A stretch of 64,000 nucleotides of DNA from Thalassovita litoralis (GTDB lineage Bacteria; Pseudomonadota; Alphaproteobacteria; Rhodobacterales; Rhodobacteraceae), in the NCBI RefSeq assembly GCF_900182725.1, contig NZ_FXTO01000011.1, positions 34,311 to 98,310 on the forward strand. Direction: 5' to 3'. A model generated the notes under the pieces. The model saw nothing but the letters and a program-made list of their open reading frames with translations. It had not been told where the DNA came from and ran no database searches. Position 1 is the stretch's first letter. Each line of letters opens with the position of its first letter. The translations under genes were made by a program, and so were the position numbers. This document shows positions 1-7,937 of this stretch, one piece after another.

Positions 1-1
1 G

Positions 2-1609
2 CGGATGCTGATGGTGCTGCTGCCCATTCCGCAGCAGATCAACCGCTTTGTGGAACTGCCCGGAAACGACGACCGCCACCGTTTTCTGCCACTGGAAGAG
101 CTGTTGCTGCTGTTCATCGACAAACAATTCCCCGGCTACCGGATGCAGGGGCATTGTACCTTCCGCGTGCTGCGCGACAGCGATCTGGAGGTCGAAGAAG
201 AAGCCGAGGATCTGGTGCGCGAATTTGAAACCGCGCTGAAACGCCGCCGCCGTGGCGAAGTGGTTCGGATGAAAATCTCAGCCGGGGCGCCGGATGAATT
301 GCAATCCGTGATCATGCGCGAACTGCATGTGACCCCGGCGGAAATCGTGGAAATTGACGGCATGATCGGCATTGCCGACGTCAAGGAACTGGTGCTGGAT
401 GCCCGCCCTGATCTGCTGTGGCCCAGCTTTGCCCCACGCGTCCCGGAACGGGTGCAGGACCATGACGGCGACATGTTCGCCGCCATCAAACAAAAGGACA
501 TGTTGCTGCACCACCCCTATGAAACCTTCGATATGGTGGTGCGCTTCCTACAACAGGCCGCGCGTGATCCCGATGTGGTGGCGATCAAACAGACGCTTTA
601 CCGGACCTCGAAAAATTCGCCCATTGTCGAGGCACTGTGCGAAGCTGCCGAAGACGGCAAATCCGTCACCGCGCTGGTGGAACTGAAAGCCCGCTTTGAC
701 GAAGCCGCTAATATCCGCCAGTCCCGTCGGCTGGAACGGTCCGGGGCACATGTGGTTTACGGGTTCGTGGACCTGAAAACCCACGCCAAGATTTCCACCG
801 TGGTCCGCCGCGAAGGGGACAAGCTGGTGACATATACCCATTACGGCACCGGCAACTATCACCCGATCACGGCCCGCATTTATACCGACCTGTCGTTCTT
901 TACCTGTGACGATGCGCTGGGGCGCGATGCGACCAAGGTATTCAACTACCTGTCGGGCTATGTCGAACCCGAAGGGCTGGAAAATCTGGCGATCTCTCCG
1001 ACCGGGCTGAAACCGCGCTTGTTAGAAGGCTTCGCGCAAGAGGCCGAACATGCCCGCGCCGGACGCCCGGCGGAAATCTGGGCCAAGATGAACTCGCTGA
1101 TCGACCCGGAAATCATCGACGGGCTTTATGCCGCGTCACAGGCCGGGGTAAAAATCAGCCTTGTGATCCGTGGCATTTGCGGGGTGCGACCGGGGGTCAA
1201 AGGACTGTCGGAAAATATCCGTGTCAAATCCATCGTGGGCCGTTTTCTGGAACATTCCCGCATTGTTTGCTTTGGCAACGGTCAGGGTTTGCCCAGTAAA
1301 AAGGCACGGGTGTATATTTCGTCGGCGGACTGGATGGGGCGGAACCTGAACCGCCGGGTGGAAACGCTGGTGGAGATCAACAACCCCACGGTCAAGGCAC
1401 AGATCGTCAGTCAGATCATGGCCGCAAATATGGCAGACACCGCCCAAAGCTGGGTCATGGCCCCCGATGGCCATTTCGACCGGGCCATCTTGGAAGAAGG
1501 CGAATTTGCCTTTAATTGCCACAGGTTCTTTATGGAATACCCATCCCTGTCCGGTCGCGGGTCGGCTGGGGCCAAGGACGTTCCGAAGTTGACCCATACG
1601 GATGATTGA
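2..1609 (+). CDS. ppk: Polyphosphate kinase 1, 3' part (5' end outside window)
   Basis: This enzyme polymerises the gamma-phosphate of ATP into inorganic polyphosphate. The frame is open to the window edge and about 535 residues are visible, compared with roughly 700 or more for the family, so the N-terminal domain lies upstream. Two phospholipase-D-like catalytic histidine motifs are visible: KTHAKI near visible residue 259 and LEHSRI near 418. They correspond to the autophosphorylated and acid/base histidines of PPK1. The start [11 protein letters not shown] is typical of the family's middle region. The exopolyphosphatase gene follows 51 bases downstream on the same strand, which is the classic synthesis/degradation pairing. 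Identification is secure; only the 5' end is missing. Confidence 0.97.
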   Translation, partial: RMLMVLLPIPQQINRFVELPGNDDRHRFLPLEELLLLFIDKQFPGYRMQGHCTFRVLRDSDLEVEEEAEDLVREFETALKRRRRGEVVRMKISAGAPDELQSVIMRELHVTPAEIVEIDGMIGIADVKELVLDARPDLLWPSFAPRVPERVQDHDGDMFAAIKQKDMLLHHPYETFDMVVRFLQQAARDPDVVAIKQTLYRTSKNSPIVEALCEAAEDGKSVTALVELKARFDEAANIRQSRRLERSGAHVVYGFVDLKTHAKISTVVRREGDKLVTYTHYGTGNYHPITARIYTDLSFFTCDDALGRDATKVFNYLSGYVEPEGLENLAISPTGLKPRLLEGFAQEAEHARAGRPAEIWAKMNSLIDPEIIDGLYAASQAGVKISLVIRGICGVRPGVKGLSENIRVKSIVGRFLEHSRIVCFGNGQGLPSKKARVYISSADWMGRNLNRRVETLVEINNPTVKAQIVSQIMAANMADTAQSWVMAPDGHFDRAILEEGEFAFNCHRFFMEYPSLSGRGSAGAKDVPKLTHTDD

Positions 1610-1617
1610 CCTATCTC

Positions 1618-1643
1618 CCGGCCCTAACGCATTGTTGGGCCGG
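1618..1643 (+). promoter_or_regulatory. Hairpin in the ppk-ppx junction
   Basis: A perfect 7-bp stem, CCGGCCC (1618-1624) with GGGCCGG (1637-1643), encloses a 12-nt loop and fills most of the 51-base gap between ppk and ppx. No T-run follows, so it is not a simple intrinsic terminator. I infer that it may reduce read-through or protect an mRNA end, setting the kinase to phosphatase ratio. Confidence 0.45.
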
Positions 1644-1660
1644 AAGCACAGGAAAAGGCA

Positions 1661-3208
1661 ATGATGGACGACACCACCCTTCCCCAGACAACCGACTGGG
1701 GGCCATTCGGGCGCCCGTTGTTCAATGACCCATCCTCGAAAGCCCTGTCACGGGTTGGCGTGGTTGATGTCGGGTCGAACTCGGTCCGGTTGGTTGTGTT
1801 CGATGGGGCGGCCCGCAGCCCGGCCTATTTCTATAACGAAAAAATCATGTGTGCCTTGGGCGAAGGCCTGTCTGAAACCGGCCACCTGAACCCCGAAGGC
1901 CGCGTTCGCGCCATATCCGCCCTGCATCGGTTTCAAAAACTGGCCGCTGGTCTGGGCATTCTGCCCCTGACCGCCGTGGCCACCGCCGCCGTGCGCGAAG
2001 CCAGCGATGGCGCGGCATTCGTGGCACAGGTCGAACAGGAAACCGGGCTGAAAATCCACGTCATCGACGGCAAGGAAGAAGCCCGTCTGTCTGCACAGGG
2101 TGTTTTGCTGGGTTGGCCCGCCTCTTACGGGTTGGTGTGTGACATTGGCGGATCGTCTATGGAACTGGCCGAAATCGGCGGCGGTCAGGTGGGGCGGCGC
2201 GTCACCTCGGCCCTTGGTCCGCTAAAGCTGCGCACCCTGCCCGGTGGCAAAAAAGCCCGCAAGGACTACATCCGCGAAACCGTGGCCCAACTGGCCGAAA
2301 CGATGGGTCAGCAACGCAATCGCCTGTTTCTGGTGGGTGGGTCGTGGCGTGCCATCGCCCGCATCGACATGGAGCGGCGCAATTACCCGCTGCATGTGCT
2401 GCACGAATACCGGATGAATTCCAAATCCATCGACGCCACGATCCGCTATATCGCGGAAAACGATCCGGCGGACCTGCGTGCGCGGTGCGGGGTGTCATCG
2501 TCCCGTATGGCGCTGGTCCCCTATGCCGCCGAAGTCCTGCGCGAAGTGGTGCGCACCTTTCACCCGCATGACATCGCCATTTCCAGCTATGGTATCCGCG
2601 AAGGCATGTTGTACGAACAGATGCCGCAACAATTGCGCGACCGCGACCCGCTGATTGAATCGTGCTATTTCGCAGAAGCCAAGGATGCCCGCATTCCCGG
2701 CTTTGGCAAGCTGCTGTATCAATTCGTGCGCCCGCTGTTCAATTCCGCCCCGCTGGAACGCCGCCGCCTGATCAAGGCCGCCTGCCTGCTGCACGATGTC
2801 AGTTGGCGCGCGCATCCCGATTATCGCGCCGAAGATTGTTTCGACAACGCCACCCGCGCCAATCTGGGCGGGCTGAAACATTCCGAACGGGTGTTTCTGG
2901 GGCTTGCCCTGCTGCACCGCTATAAAAACTCGCGTTCAGGCACATCATTCGAGAAGATTTTTGGGCTGGTCGACGAGCGCACCCAAAAACAGGCCGAAAT
3001 TCTGGGCAAGGCCATGCGGTTCGGCGCGATGCTGTGGCTGCAAAAGGAACAGCCATTCGGGGAACTGGAATGGCACCCCAAGAAAAAGCACCTGACGCTG
3101 ATCCTGACCGCCGACGCCGCCCCGCTGTATGGCGAAGTCGCCGCGTCGCGGTTTCAATCGCTGGCAAATGCCTTGGGTGCAGATTCCGAGGTGCGGATCA
3201 AAGGTTAA
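1661..3208 (+). CDS. ppx: Exopolyphosphatase, Ppx/GppA family
   Basis: This 515-residue protein releases orthophosphate from the ends of polyphosphate chains. The N-terminal half has the ASKHA phosphatase fold, with the phosphate-1 type motif VVDVGSNSVRL near residue 35 and the phosphate-2 type motif CDIGGSSMEL near 164. The C-terminal part carries an HD-like segment with LLHDVSWRAHP near residue 375, as in long Ppx proteins. The ATG has GGAAAAGG upstream; a second ATG follows directly, so the start could be one codon later. It lies just downstream of ppk on the same strand. The 3' end overlaps the convergent small exported-protein gene by four bases. Confidence 0.95.
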   Translation: MMDDTTLPQTTDWGPFGRPLFNDPSSKALSRVGVVDVGSNSVRLVVFDGAARSPAYFYNEKIMCALGEGLSETGHLNPEGRVRAISALHRFQKLAAGLGILPLTAVATAAVREASDGAAFVAQVEQETGLKIHVIDGKEEARLSAQGVLLGWPASYGLVCDIGGSSMELAEIGGGQVGRRVTSALGPLKLRTLPGGKKARKDYIRETVAQLAETMGQQRNRLFLVGGSWRAIARIDMERRNYPLHVLHEYRMNSKSIDATIRYIAENDPADLRARCGVSSSRMALVPYAAEVLREVVRTFHPHDIAISSYGIREGMLYEQMPQQLRDRDPLIESCYFAEAKDARIPGFGKLLYQFVRPLFNSAPLERRRLIKAACLLHDVSWRAHPDYRAEDCFDNATRANLGGLKHSERVFLGLALLHRYKNSRSGTSFEKIFGLVDERTQKQAEILGKAMRFGAMLWLQKEQPFGELEWHPKKKHLTLILTADAAPLYGEVAASRFQSLANALGADSEVRIKG

Positions 3209-3582
3209 AGCTCGACCTCGCCTTTATCGGCGTTGTCGGTCGGGGCTTCGGGGGTGGGTTCCGCCGGTTGCTTGCGCCGCATGATGATATCCCCGTTCGG
3301 AAGCAATTCCGGCGGGTGATACAGTGTCAGATCATCGACCTTTTTCAACACATCGGCCAACGCCGGTCCCATTTCGCGCACGAATTGGCGCATTGCGGGT
3401 TCCATCGTTTCGGCAAAGCTTTTCAGGTCATCCATCGCAGGTTCCATTTCCTGCATGATGCCCTTGAAAAACAGCTTTGCGCCTTCTTCCATCAGGGAAA
3501 ACCCTTCGTCGTCCTTGTCCTGCGCCAAAACCGGCGCGGCGCTCAGACAAACGACAAAAATGGGGGCAATGATCCGTTTCAT
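3205..3582 (-). CDS. Small exported protein of unknown function
   Basis: The 125-residue product begins MKRIIAPIFVVCLSAAPVLAQ, a clear Sec signal peptide with probable cleavage after AQ near residue 20. The mature part is short, helical and acidic, with repeated EMEPAMDD/EPAMRQF-like segments, and ends in a basic PTPEAPTDN-type tail. I chose the ATG at 3582 because the upstream extension has no signal-peptide logic. I recall homologues in Rhodobacterales that are sometimes labelled AAA+ ATPase, but no P-loop is visible here and that name should not be used. It is probably periplasmic; function unknown. It converges on ppx with a four-base overlap. Confidence 0.75.
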   Translation of the reverse strand: MKRIIAPIFVVCLSAAPVLAQDKDDEGFSLMEEGAKLFFKGIMQEMEPAMDDLKSFAETMEPAMRQFVREMGPALADVLKKVDDLTLYHPPELLPNGDIIMRRKQPAEPTPEAPTDNADKGEVEL

Positions 3583-3648
3583 ACCGCTTAATATAGCGCA
3601 TTCGCGTGACAGTTTTAGGGGGAACAACGCCGAAAGCGCAAATTCCGC

Positions 3649-4677
3649 CTACTCCAGATCAATATCCAGTGTCACCGGGAAATGATCTGACGCGGTAATC
3701 AGGGCGTCGCGCAGTTCCGGCACGGACTGGCAATCATCGTCATCATAGGGATGCCAGATGCGCCAATTGCCCCCTTTTTCCATCAGTTCCGGCGACACCA
3801 TGATGTAATCCAGCAACGCCTGAAGATACCGCCGCCCCTTGGGCATGTGGAACCGCGCCGTGGTGGGCATGGTGCCGATCCGCTGATGCAGCGCCATCGC
3901 GGCGTGGGGGTCATAAAGTTTCAGATTGTCCTTTTCCCCCATCACGATTTCAACCGATGAACGCCCGAACAAATCTTCATATTCATCCAATCCGGGACCA
4001 TCGTTCAGATCGCCCAGCACGATCAGCGGCTCTCCGACCGCCAGATGTTGCTCGACCCGGCGGCGCAGCCAGATCGCCTGCGCCAATTGTTTGCGCCGGT
4101 TGGCAATCGCCGCCCGCATGACCGCATGTTTTCCATGCGCCCCATGCGGAGCCTTGGATTTCAGATGCGCCCCGATCATGCGAAACCGAAACCCGCCAGC
4201 GGTTTTAAGGCCCACCTCTAGCGGGGGTTTGGAAAAGCGAACCAAATCTTCGGTGTCGTCCACATCCAGATCAATGCGGAACACCCCATCAAAGCGCGGG
4301 CAATGGTCTGATCCTTTCTTGCCCGTCGGATCGCCCAAGGGATCATGCCACGCCGTCAGCACATCGGGATCATACATCAGCGCGATTTCCTGCTGCGTGT
4401 CGTTCCCGAAGCCCACCAGCGCCTTGCGCGCGCGTATCCCGAATGTGCTGGCAAATGTTTCCAACGCCGGAACCGTGGCGCGGCGGCCATTGTGATCAGG
4501 GGCTTCGATCACCATCACCGCATCCGCATTCAGCGCGGTAAAAACGATCCCCAATGCCTCGATCTGCTGAATACGGGTGACGTTCAGCCGCCCCGACCAC
4601 CCATCATCGGCCAGCAACGCCCCCTTGTCGTCAAACAGGTTGTTAAACCATTCCACATTATAGGTGACGATCCGCAT
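3649..4677 (-). CDS. Endonuclease/exonuclease/phosphatase family protein
   Basis: This 342-residue protein has the layout of the metal-dependent EEP superfamily (DNase I-like nucleases and phosphatases). Visible motifs are NVEWFNN near the N terminus, VIEAPDHNG (metal-binding glutamate), VLGDLNDGP in the middle and SDHFPV at the C terminus, which carries the catalytic Asp-His pair. There is no signal peptide, so it is probably cytoplasmic. The substrate (nucleic acid or phosphoester) cannot be told. The start at 4677 overlaps the stop of the upstream DnaJ/TerB gene as TGATG, indicating translational coupling; an upstream in-frame start would extend into that gene and is rejected. Confidence 0.85.
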   Translation of the reverse strand: MRIVTYNVEWFNNLFDDKGALLADDGWSGRLNVTRIQQIEALGIVFTALNADAVMVIEAPDHNGRRATVPALETFASTFGIRARKALVGFGNDTQQEIALMYDPDVLTAWHDPLGDPTGKKGSDHCPRFDGVFRIDLDVDDTEDLVRFSKPPLEVGLKTAGGFRFRMIGAHLKSKAPHGAHGKHAVMRAAIANRRKQLAQAIWLRRRVEQHLAVGEPLIVLGDLNDGPGLDEYEDLFGRSSVEIVMGEKDNLKLYDPHAAMALHQRIGTMPTTARFHMPKGRRYLQALLDYIMVSPELMEKGGNWRIWHPYDDDDCQSVPELRDALITASDHFPVTLDIDLE

Positions 4678-5357
4678 CAGCCCCGTGCCTCTTGGATTTC
4701 CTCCCACGCGCGGTTCAGGTCCACCATACGCTTTTCCGCCAGCTTCACAGCTTCCGCAGGAACCCCCCGTGCGATCATCGCATCGGGGTGCGATTCACGG
4801 ATCATCCGCTTCCACACCGCCCGAATATCCGCCAAGGACATATCCGGGCGAACCCCCAACACGGTATAAGGGTCCGGCACCGCATCCGGCACAAAACGGC
4901 TGCGCAAGCTGCGGAACTCGGCCTCGGGCAGGCCAAAAATTTCAGCCACACGCTGCAAGAACGCATCCTCGGCCGGGTGATAGGTGCCGTCCGCCATCGC
5001 GATGTGGAACAGCCCCTCCATCAAATCACAATAACAGGTGCCGCTTTCCCCGAACATCGCGCGAATCTTGCGGGCGTAATCCTCGAACCCGGCCACGTCC
5101 TGCCGCGCCAGATTGAACACCCGCGCCGCGCCAGCCTCGTCCTCGCGGGCGATTTGAAACACCTCGCGTATGGCGGTGACTTCGTCACGCGTGACCAAGC
5201 CATCGGCCTTGGCCATCTTGGCCGATAATGCGATGACAGCAATGGTAAAGGCCACGCTGCGTTCCGGCGGGGTACGCAGCTTTTCAAAAACCAAGGCAAG
5301 GCTTTCGCCATTCGCCAAGGCCGCGATTGCATCAGATATGCGGGTCCAGATCGACAT
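4677..5357 (-). CDS. TerB-like / DnaJ domain protein (DjlA type)
   Basis: This 226-residue protein joins a TerB-like helical domain (about residues 25-140, with acidic AKADGLVTRDE and AMADGTYHPAED repeats typical of TerB metal sites) to a C-terminal J domain (about 162-226). The J domain has the diagnostic HPD tripeptide at 190-192, so it should stimulate an Hsp70 (DnaK). The layout matches DjlA, but the N-terminal membrane segment of E. coli DjlA is not seen, so it is probably a cytosolic co-chaperone. It is the first gene of a two-gene unit with the EEP nuclease. The ATG at 5357 is the natural start. Confidence 0.88.
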   Translation of the reverse strand: MSIWTRISDAIAALANGESLALVFEKLRTPPERSVAFTIAVIALSAKMAKADGLVTRDEVTAIREVFQIAREDEAGAARVFNLARQDVAGFEDYARKIRAMFGESGTCYCDLMEGLFHIAMADGTYHPAEDAFLQRVAEIFGLPEAEFRSLRSRFVPDAVPDPYTVLGVRPDMSLADIRAVWKRMIRESHPDAMIARGVPAEAVKLAEKRMVDLNRAWEEIQEARG

Positions 5358-5406
5358 ACCGCACCCTACCCCGCCCCGCCCGCCATGTCATCGCGACATC
5401 GCAGCG

Positions 5407-5907
5407 TCACAGCATTTTCTGCATCAGCACCAGATCCATCCAGCGCCCGAATTTGAACCCGACCTGTTTCAATCGCGCCACTTCGGCATAGCCAATCGCA
5501 GCGTGAAACGCTTTGCCTGCCGTGTTTTCCGCACTGACACCGGCAAACATGGAATGCGCCCCGGCGGCACGGGCGTGATCCTCGATCGCGGTCATCAGCG
5601 CCCGCCCAACCCCGCGCCCGTGGGCCGATTCAGACAGGATCACCGTATGTTCCATTGTCCGGGCATAGCCCACCCCGCCCCGAAACTGGCCATAGGTGGC
5701 AAAGCCCACAATCGCCCCATCCAGCTCAGCCACGAAAAACGCCTTCCCCTCGGCCTCTTTCGCGGCAATATCGGCGGTCAGCCCCGGCGCGGTCTTTTCC
5801 GCGCTGTTAAAGGTTACAGCCGTATCGCGGATAAACGGGTTCCAGATCGCCAACACCACCGGCACATCATCGGAACAGGCCGGGCGGATCAGAAAAGCCG
5901 CAGTCAT
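5407..5907 (-). CDS. GNAT-family N-acetyltransferase
   Basis: This 166-residue protein carries the acetyl-CoA pyrophosphate-binding loop of the GNAT fold in ESAHGRGVGRALM (about residues 90-102). Its N terminus (IRPACSDDVPVVLAIWNPFI) resembles the phosphinothricin/methionine sulfoximine acetyltransferase branch, so a small amino-acid-like amine is a reasonable substrate guess. The start codon overlaps the stop of the upstream VOC gene (ATGA at 5904-5907), so the two are probably co-translated. The exact substrate is not known. Confidence 0.85.
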   Translation of the reverse strand: MTAAFLIRPACSDDVPVVLAIWNPFIRDTAVTFNSAEKTAPGLTADIAAKEAEGKAFFVAELDGAIVGFATYGQFRGGVGYARTMEHTVILSESAHGRGVGRALMTAIEDHARAAGAHSMFAGVSAENTAGKAFHAAIGYAEVARLKQVGFKFGRWMDLVLMQKML

Positions 5908-6527
5908 TCGGCCCGGCCCAGACTGCGGCGCTCGCCATTCACATCGAATTCGGCAACCAGCGCCGGGCGGTCGGCCCGTTCAAACACCACCCGCGGATCA
6001 TCCAGCAGGGGTGCCATTTCAGCGGCCAGGGTGTCCGCCTCGGGGTGGCGAACCACCAGGCGCAGCAGCCGCGCCCCGGATTGCTTCAACCCCGCGGCCG
6101 GGTGCCGCCCCTGCCATTGAATCAACGCAGGACAGGTTTCATCATAGGGCAAACGCCCATCTTCGGGCACGGCCATTTTCCACCGCAAATCCCCCCGCGC
6201 CAGCGCCACCACCCGGCCCGCCCCTACGGGCATCCGGGGCAGGTCCGCCGCCATATCCTCGGTCCGGCAAATCCAGTTGTGCAGACAGGGGTCGTCTTCG
6301 AATTCATCCAGCCGAAACCAACGCGGATCAGGGGGCAGATCGGCCTGCGGGTCCACCGCGATCACCTCCAGATACAAACCGTCCTCTAACCCGATCAGCA
6401 GGTTATGCGTACCAAAGCGGGGATGCTGCCCCCCCTTTTGCAAGCTGATCCCCAGCGCCTGTTCTACGAAAGCGCGGCCTTCTTTCAATGTGCGGGCCGC
6501 AACCGCAATGTGATCCAGCGACAACAT
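5904..6527 (-). CDS. VOC (glyoxalase-like) superfamily protein
   Basis: The 207-residue product starts MLSLDHIAVAARTLKEG, the typical first strand-helix of a vicinal-oxygen-chelate domain with the metal-binding His in LDHIAVA, followed by LGISLQKGGQHPRFGTHN. These features match the Glyoxalase_3 type. VOC proteins include dioxygenases, lyases and resistance proteins, so the reaction cannot be assigned. I used the internal ATG at 6527 because the family begins here. It overlaps the GNAT gene by four bases and diverges from nhaA. Confidence 0.8.
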   Translation of the reverse strand: MLSLDHIAVAARTLKEGRAFVEQALGISLQKGGQHPRFGTHNLLIGLEDGLYLEVIAVDPQADLPPDPRWFRLDEFEDDPCLHNWICRTEDMAADLPRMPVGAGRVVALARGDLRWKMAVPEDGRLPYDETCPALIQWQGRHPAAGLKQSGARLLRLVVRHPEADTLAAEMAPLLDDPRVVFERADRPALVAEFDVNGERRSLGRAE

Positions 6528-6616
6528 TCTGCCCGGTCTCCCCAGTTTCCGGTATTGATGCAGGGCCAAAAAGCCCCATCTAGCAACGAATTAGTCACTA
6601 GAAACAGGGAAAGGCA

Positions 6617-7801
6617 ATGCTCCTACGCGCGATAGACAAGTTTTTCAAACACGAAGCCTCGGGCGGTATCCTACTGATGCTGTCCGCCGCTGCCGCCATG
6701 ATGGTGGCCAACTCCTCGCTGTACGGCGCTTATGATGGGGCGCTCAGCAGCTATTTGCGCGTTACCCTGAACGGCGAAGGGCTGGAAAAGCCCCTGATCC
6801 TTTGGATCAATGATGGCCTGATGGCCGTCTTCTTCTTTTTGATCGGTCTGGAACTGAAGCGTGAAATGCTGGAAGGCAAGCTAAAGAACCCCGCCGATGT
6901 AATGCTGCCCGGTCTGGCGGCTGTCGGGGGCATGATCGTTCCCGCCGTGATTTTCGCGGCCTTCAACTGGGGCCAACCCACGATTGCAGGCTGGGCCATT
7001 CCGGCGGCCACGGACATTGCCTTTGCGCTTGGTATTCTGGCGCTGGTCGGCAGCAAGGCCCCGACATCGCTCAAGGTGTTCCTGCTGACGCTGGCGATTC
7101 TGGATGACCTTGGGGCCATCGTGATCATCGCGCTGTTTTACACCGCGGATCTGAAACTGGATTACCTGTATCTGTCCCTGATCCCGCTGGCGGGGCTGCT
7201 GTGGCTGAACATGAAAGGCGCGCATCGCGTAGCCCCGATGATCCTGCTAGGCGTGGTGATGTGGTTCTTTGTGCTGAAATCCGGCGTTCATGCCACGTTG
7301 GCCGGTGTGATCACCGCCTTCTGCATCCCGCTAAAGGATAAGTGGGGCAAATCCCCGCTGCACGCACTGGAACATGGGCTGACGCCTTATGTGCTATACC
7401 TGATCGTGCCAATTTTCGCCTTTGCCAATGCGGGGGTTGTGCTGACCGGGCTGACCTTCTCGGACTTGCTGGCCCCGCTGCCGATGGGCATTGCACTGGG
7501 TCTGATCGCGGGCAAGCAACTGGGCGTGTTTGGCGTGACCTTCCTGCTGGTGAAATCCGGCATGGCCCGAATGCCCGCCGGGGCGAACTGGCTGCATATC
7601 TACGGCATCTCCTGCCTTGCCGGGATTGGCTTTACCATGTCGCTGTTTATCGGCGGGCTTAGCTTCTCGGACGCCACCCTGATGAACGAGGTACGTCTGG
7701 GCGTGCTGTCTGGTTCGATCATTTCGGCGATTTTGGGCTATACCGCGCTGCAAGTGGCCGTCAAACGGCAGGCCACAGAAGCAACCGCAACGGTTCACTA
7801 A
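6617..7801 (+). CDS. nhaA: Na+/H+ antiporter NhaA
   Basis: This 394-residue inner-membrane protein exchanges internal sodium for external protons, serving pH and salt balance. About 12 hydrophobic segments are visible. The two signatures of the family are present: PAATDIAFALG (equivalent to Asp133 of E. coli NhaA) and ILDDLGAIVIIALFY (the Asp163-Asp164 pair). The length matches the family. The ATG is preceded by AGGGAAAGG. An intrinsic terminator lies 50 bases downstream. Sodium handling suits a marine or saline lifestyle, as does the choline/betaine locus further on. Confidence 0.96.
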   Translation: MLLRAIDKFFKHEASGGILLMLSAAAAMMVANSSLYGAYDGALSSYLRVTLNGEGLEKPLILWINDGLMAVFFFLIGLELKREMLEGKLKNPADVMLPGLAAVGGMIVPAVIFAAFNWGQPTIAGWAIPAATDIAFALGILALVGSKAPTSLKVFLLTLAILDDLGAIVIIALFYTADLKLDYLYLSLIPLAGLLWLNMKGAHRVAPMILLGVVMWFFVLKSGVHATLAGVITAFCIPLKDKWGKSPLHALEHGLTPYVLYLIVPIFAFANAGVVLTGLTFSDLLAPLPMGIALGLIAGKQLGVFGVTFLLVKSGMARMPAGANWLHIYGISCLAGIGFTMSLFIGGLSFSDATLMNEVRLGVLSGSIISAILGYTALQVAVKRQATEATATVH

Positions 7802-7850
7802 GGTTAACGCCCCGGCTGGCCACAACAGCAACCGGCGCGACAAAAGCAAA

Positions 7851-7880
7851 GGGGCCAGAGTTTACTCCGGCCCCTTTTTT
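7851..7880 (+). terminator. Rho-independent terminator after nhaA
   Basis: GGGGCCAGAG (7851-7860) pairs with CTCCGGCCCC (7865-7874) with one mismatch and a TTTA loop, followed by six T residues. It stands 50 bases after the nhaA stop. Confidence 0.85.
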
Positions 7881-7934
7881 CATCTTGCAGAAAATACTCT
7901 CGGGGGGTGTGGGGGGGCAGGCAGCCCCCCACCC
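7881..7934 (+). repeat. Dispersed element copy 1: CATCTTGC motif plus G/C hairpin
   Basis: CATCTTGCAGAAAATACTC (7881-7899) is followed by a strong hairpin made of GGGGGGGC (7911-7918) and GCCCCCC (7924-7930), then CACCCTTTTT. The same order (CATCTTGC-N3-AAATAC, then GTGGGGG hairpin) occurs at 15132-15178, and the motif alone at 24187-24205. The hairpin with its T-run may also stop transcripts from the nhaA side. It lies between the convergent nhaA and methylmalonyl-CoA mutase genes. Confidence 0.65.
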
Positions 7935-7937
7935 TTT

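Noticed and set aside
3205..3582. AAA+ ATPase label for the small exported protein
   Set aside because: No Walker A or B motif, and the protein has a signal peptide and only about 105 mature residues.
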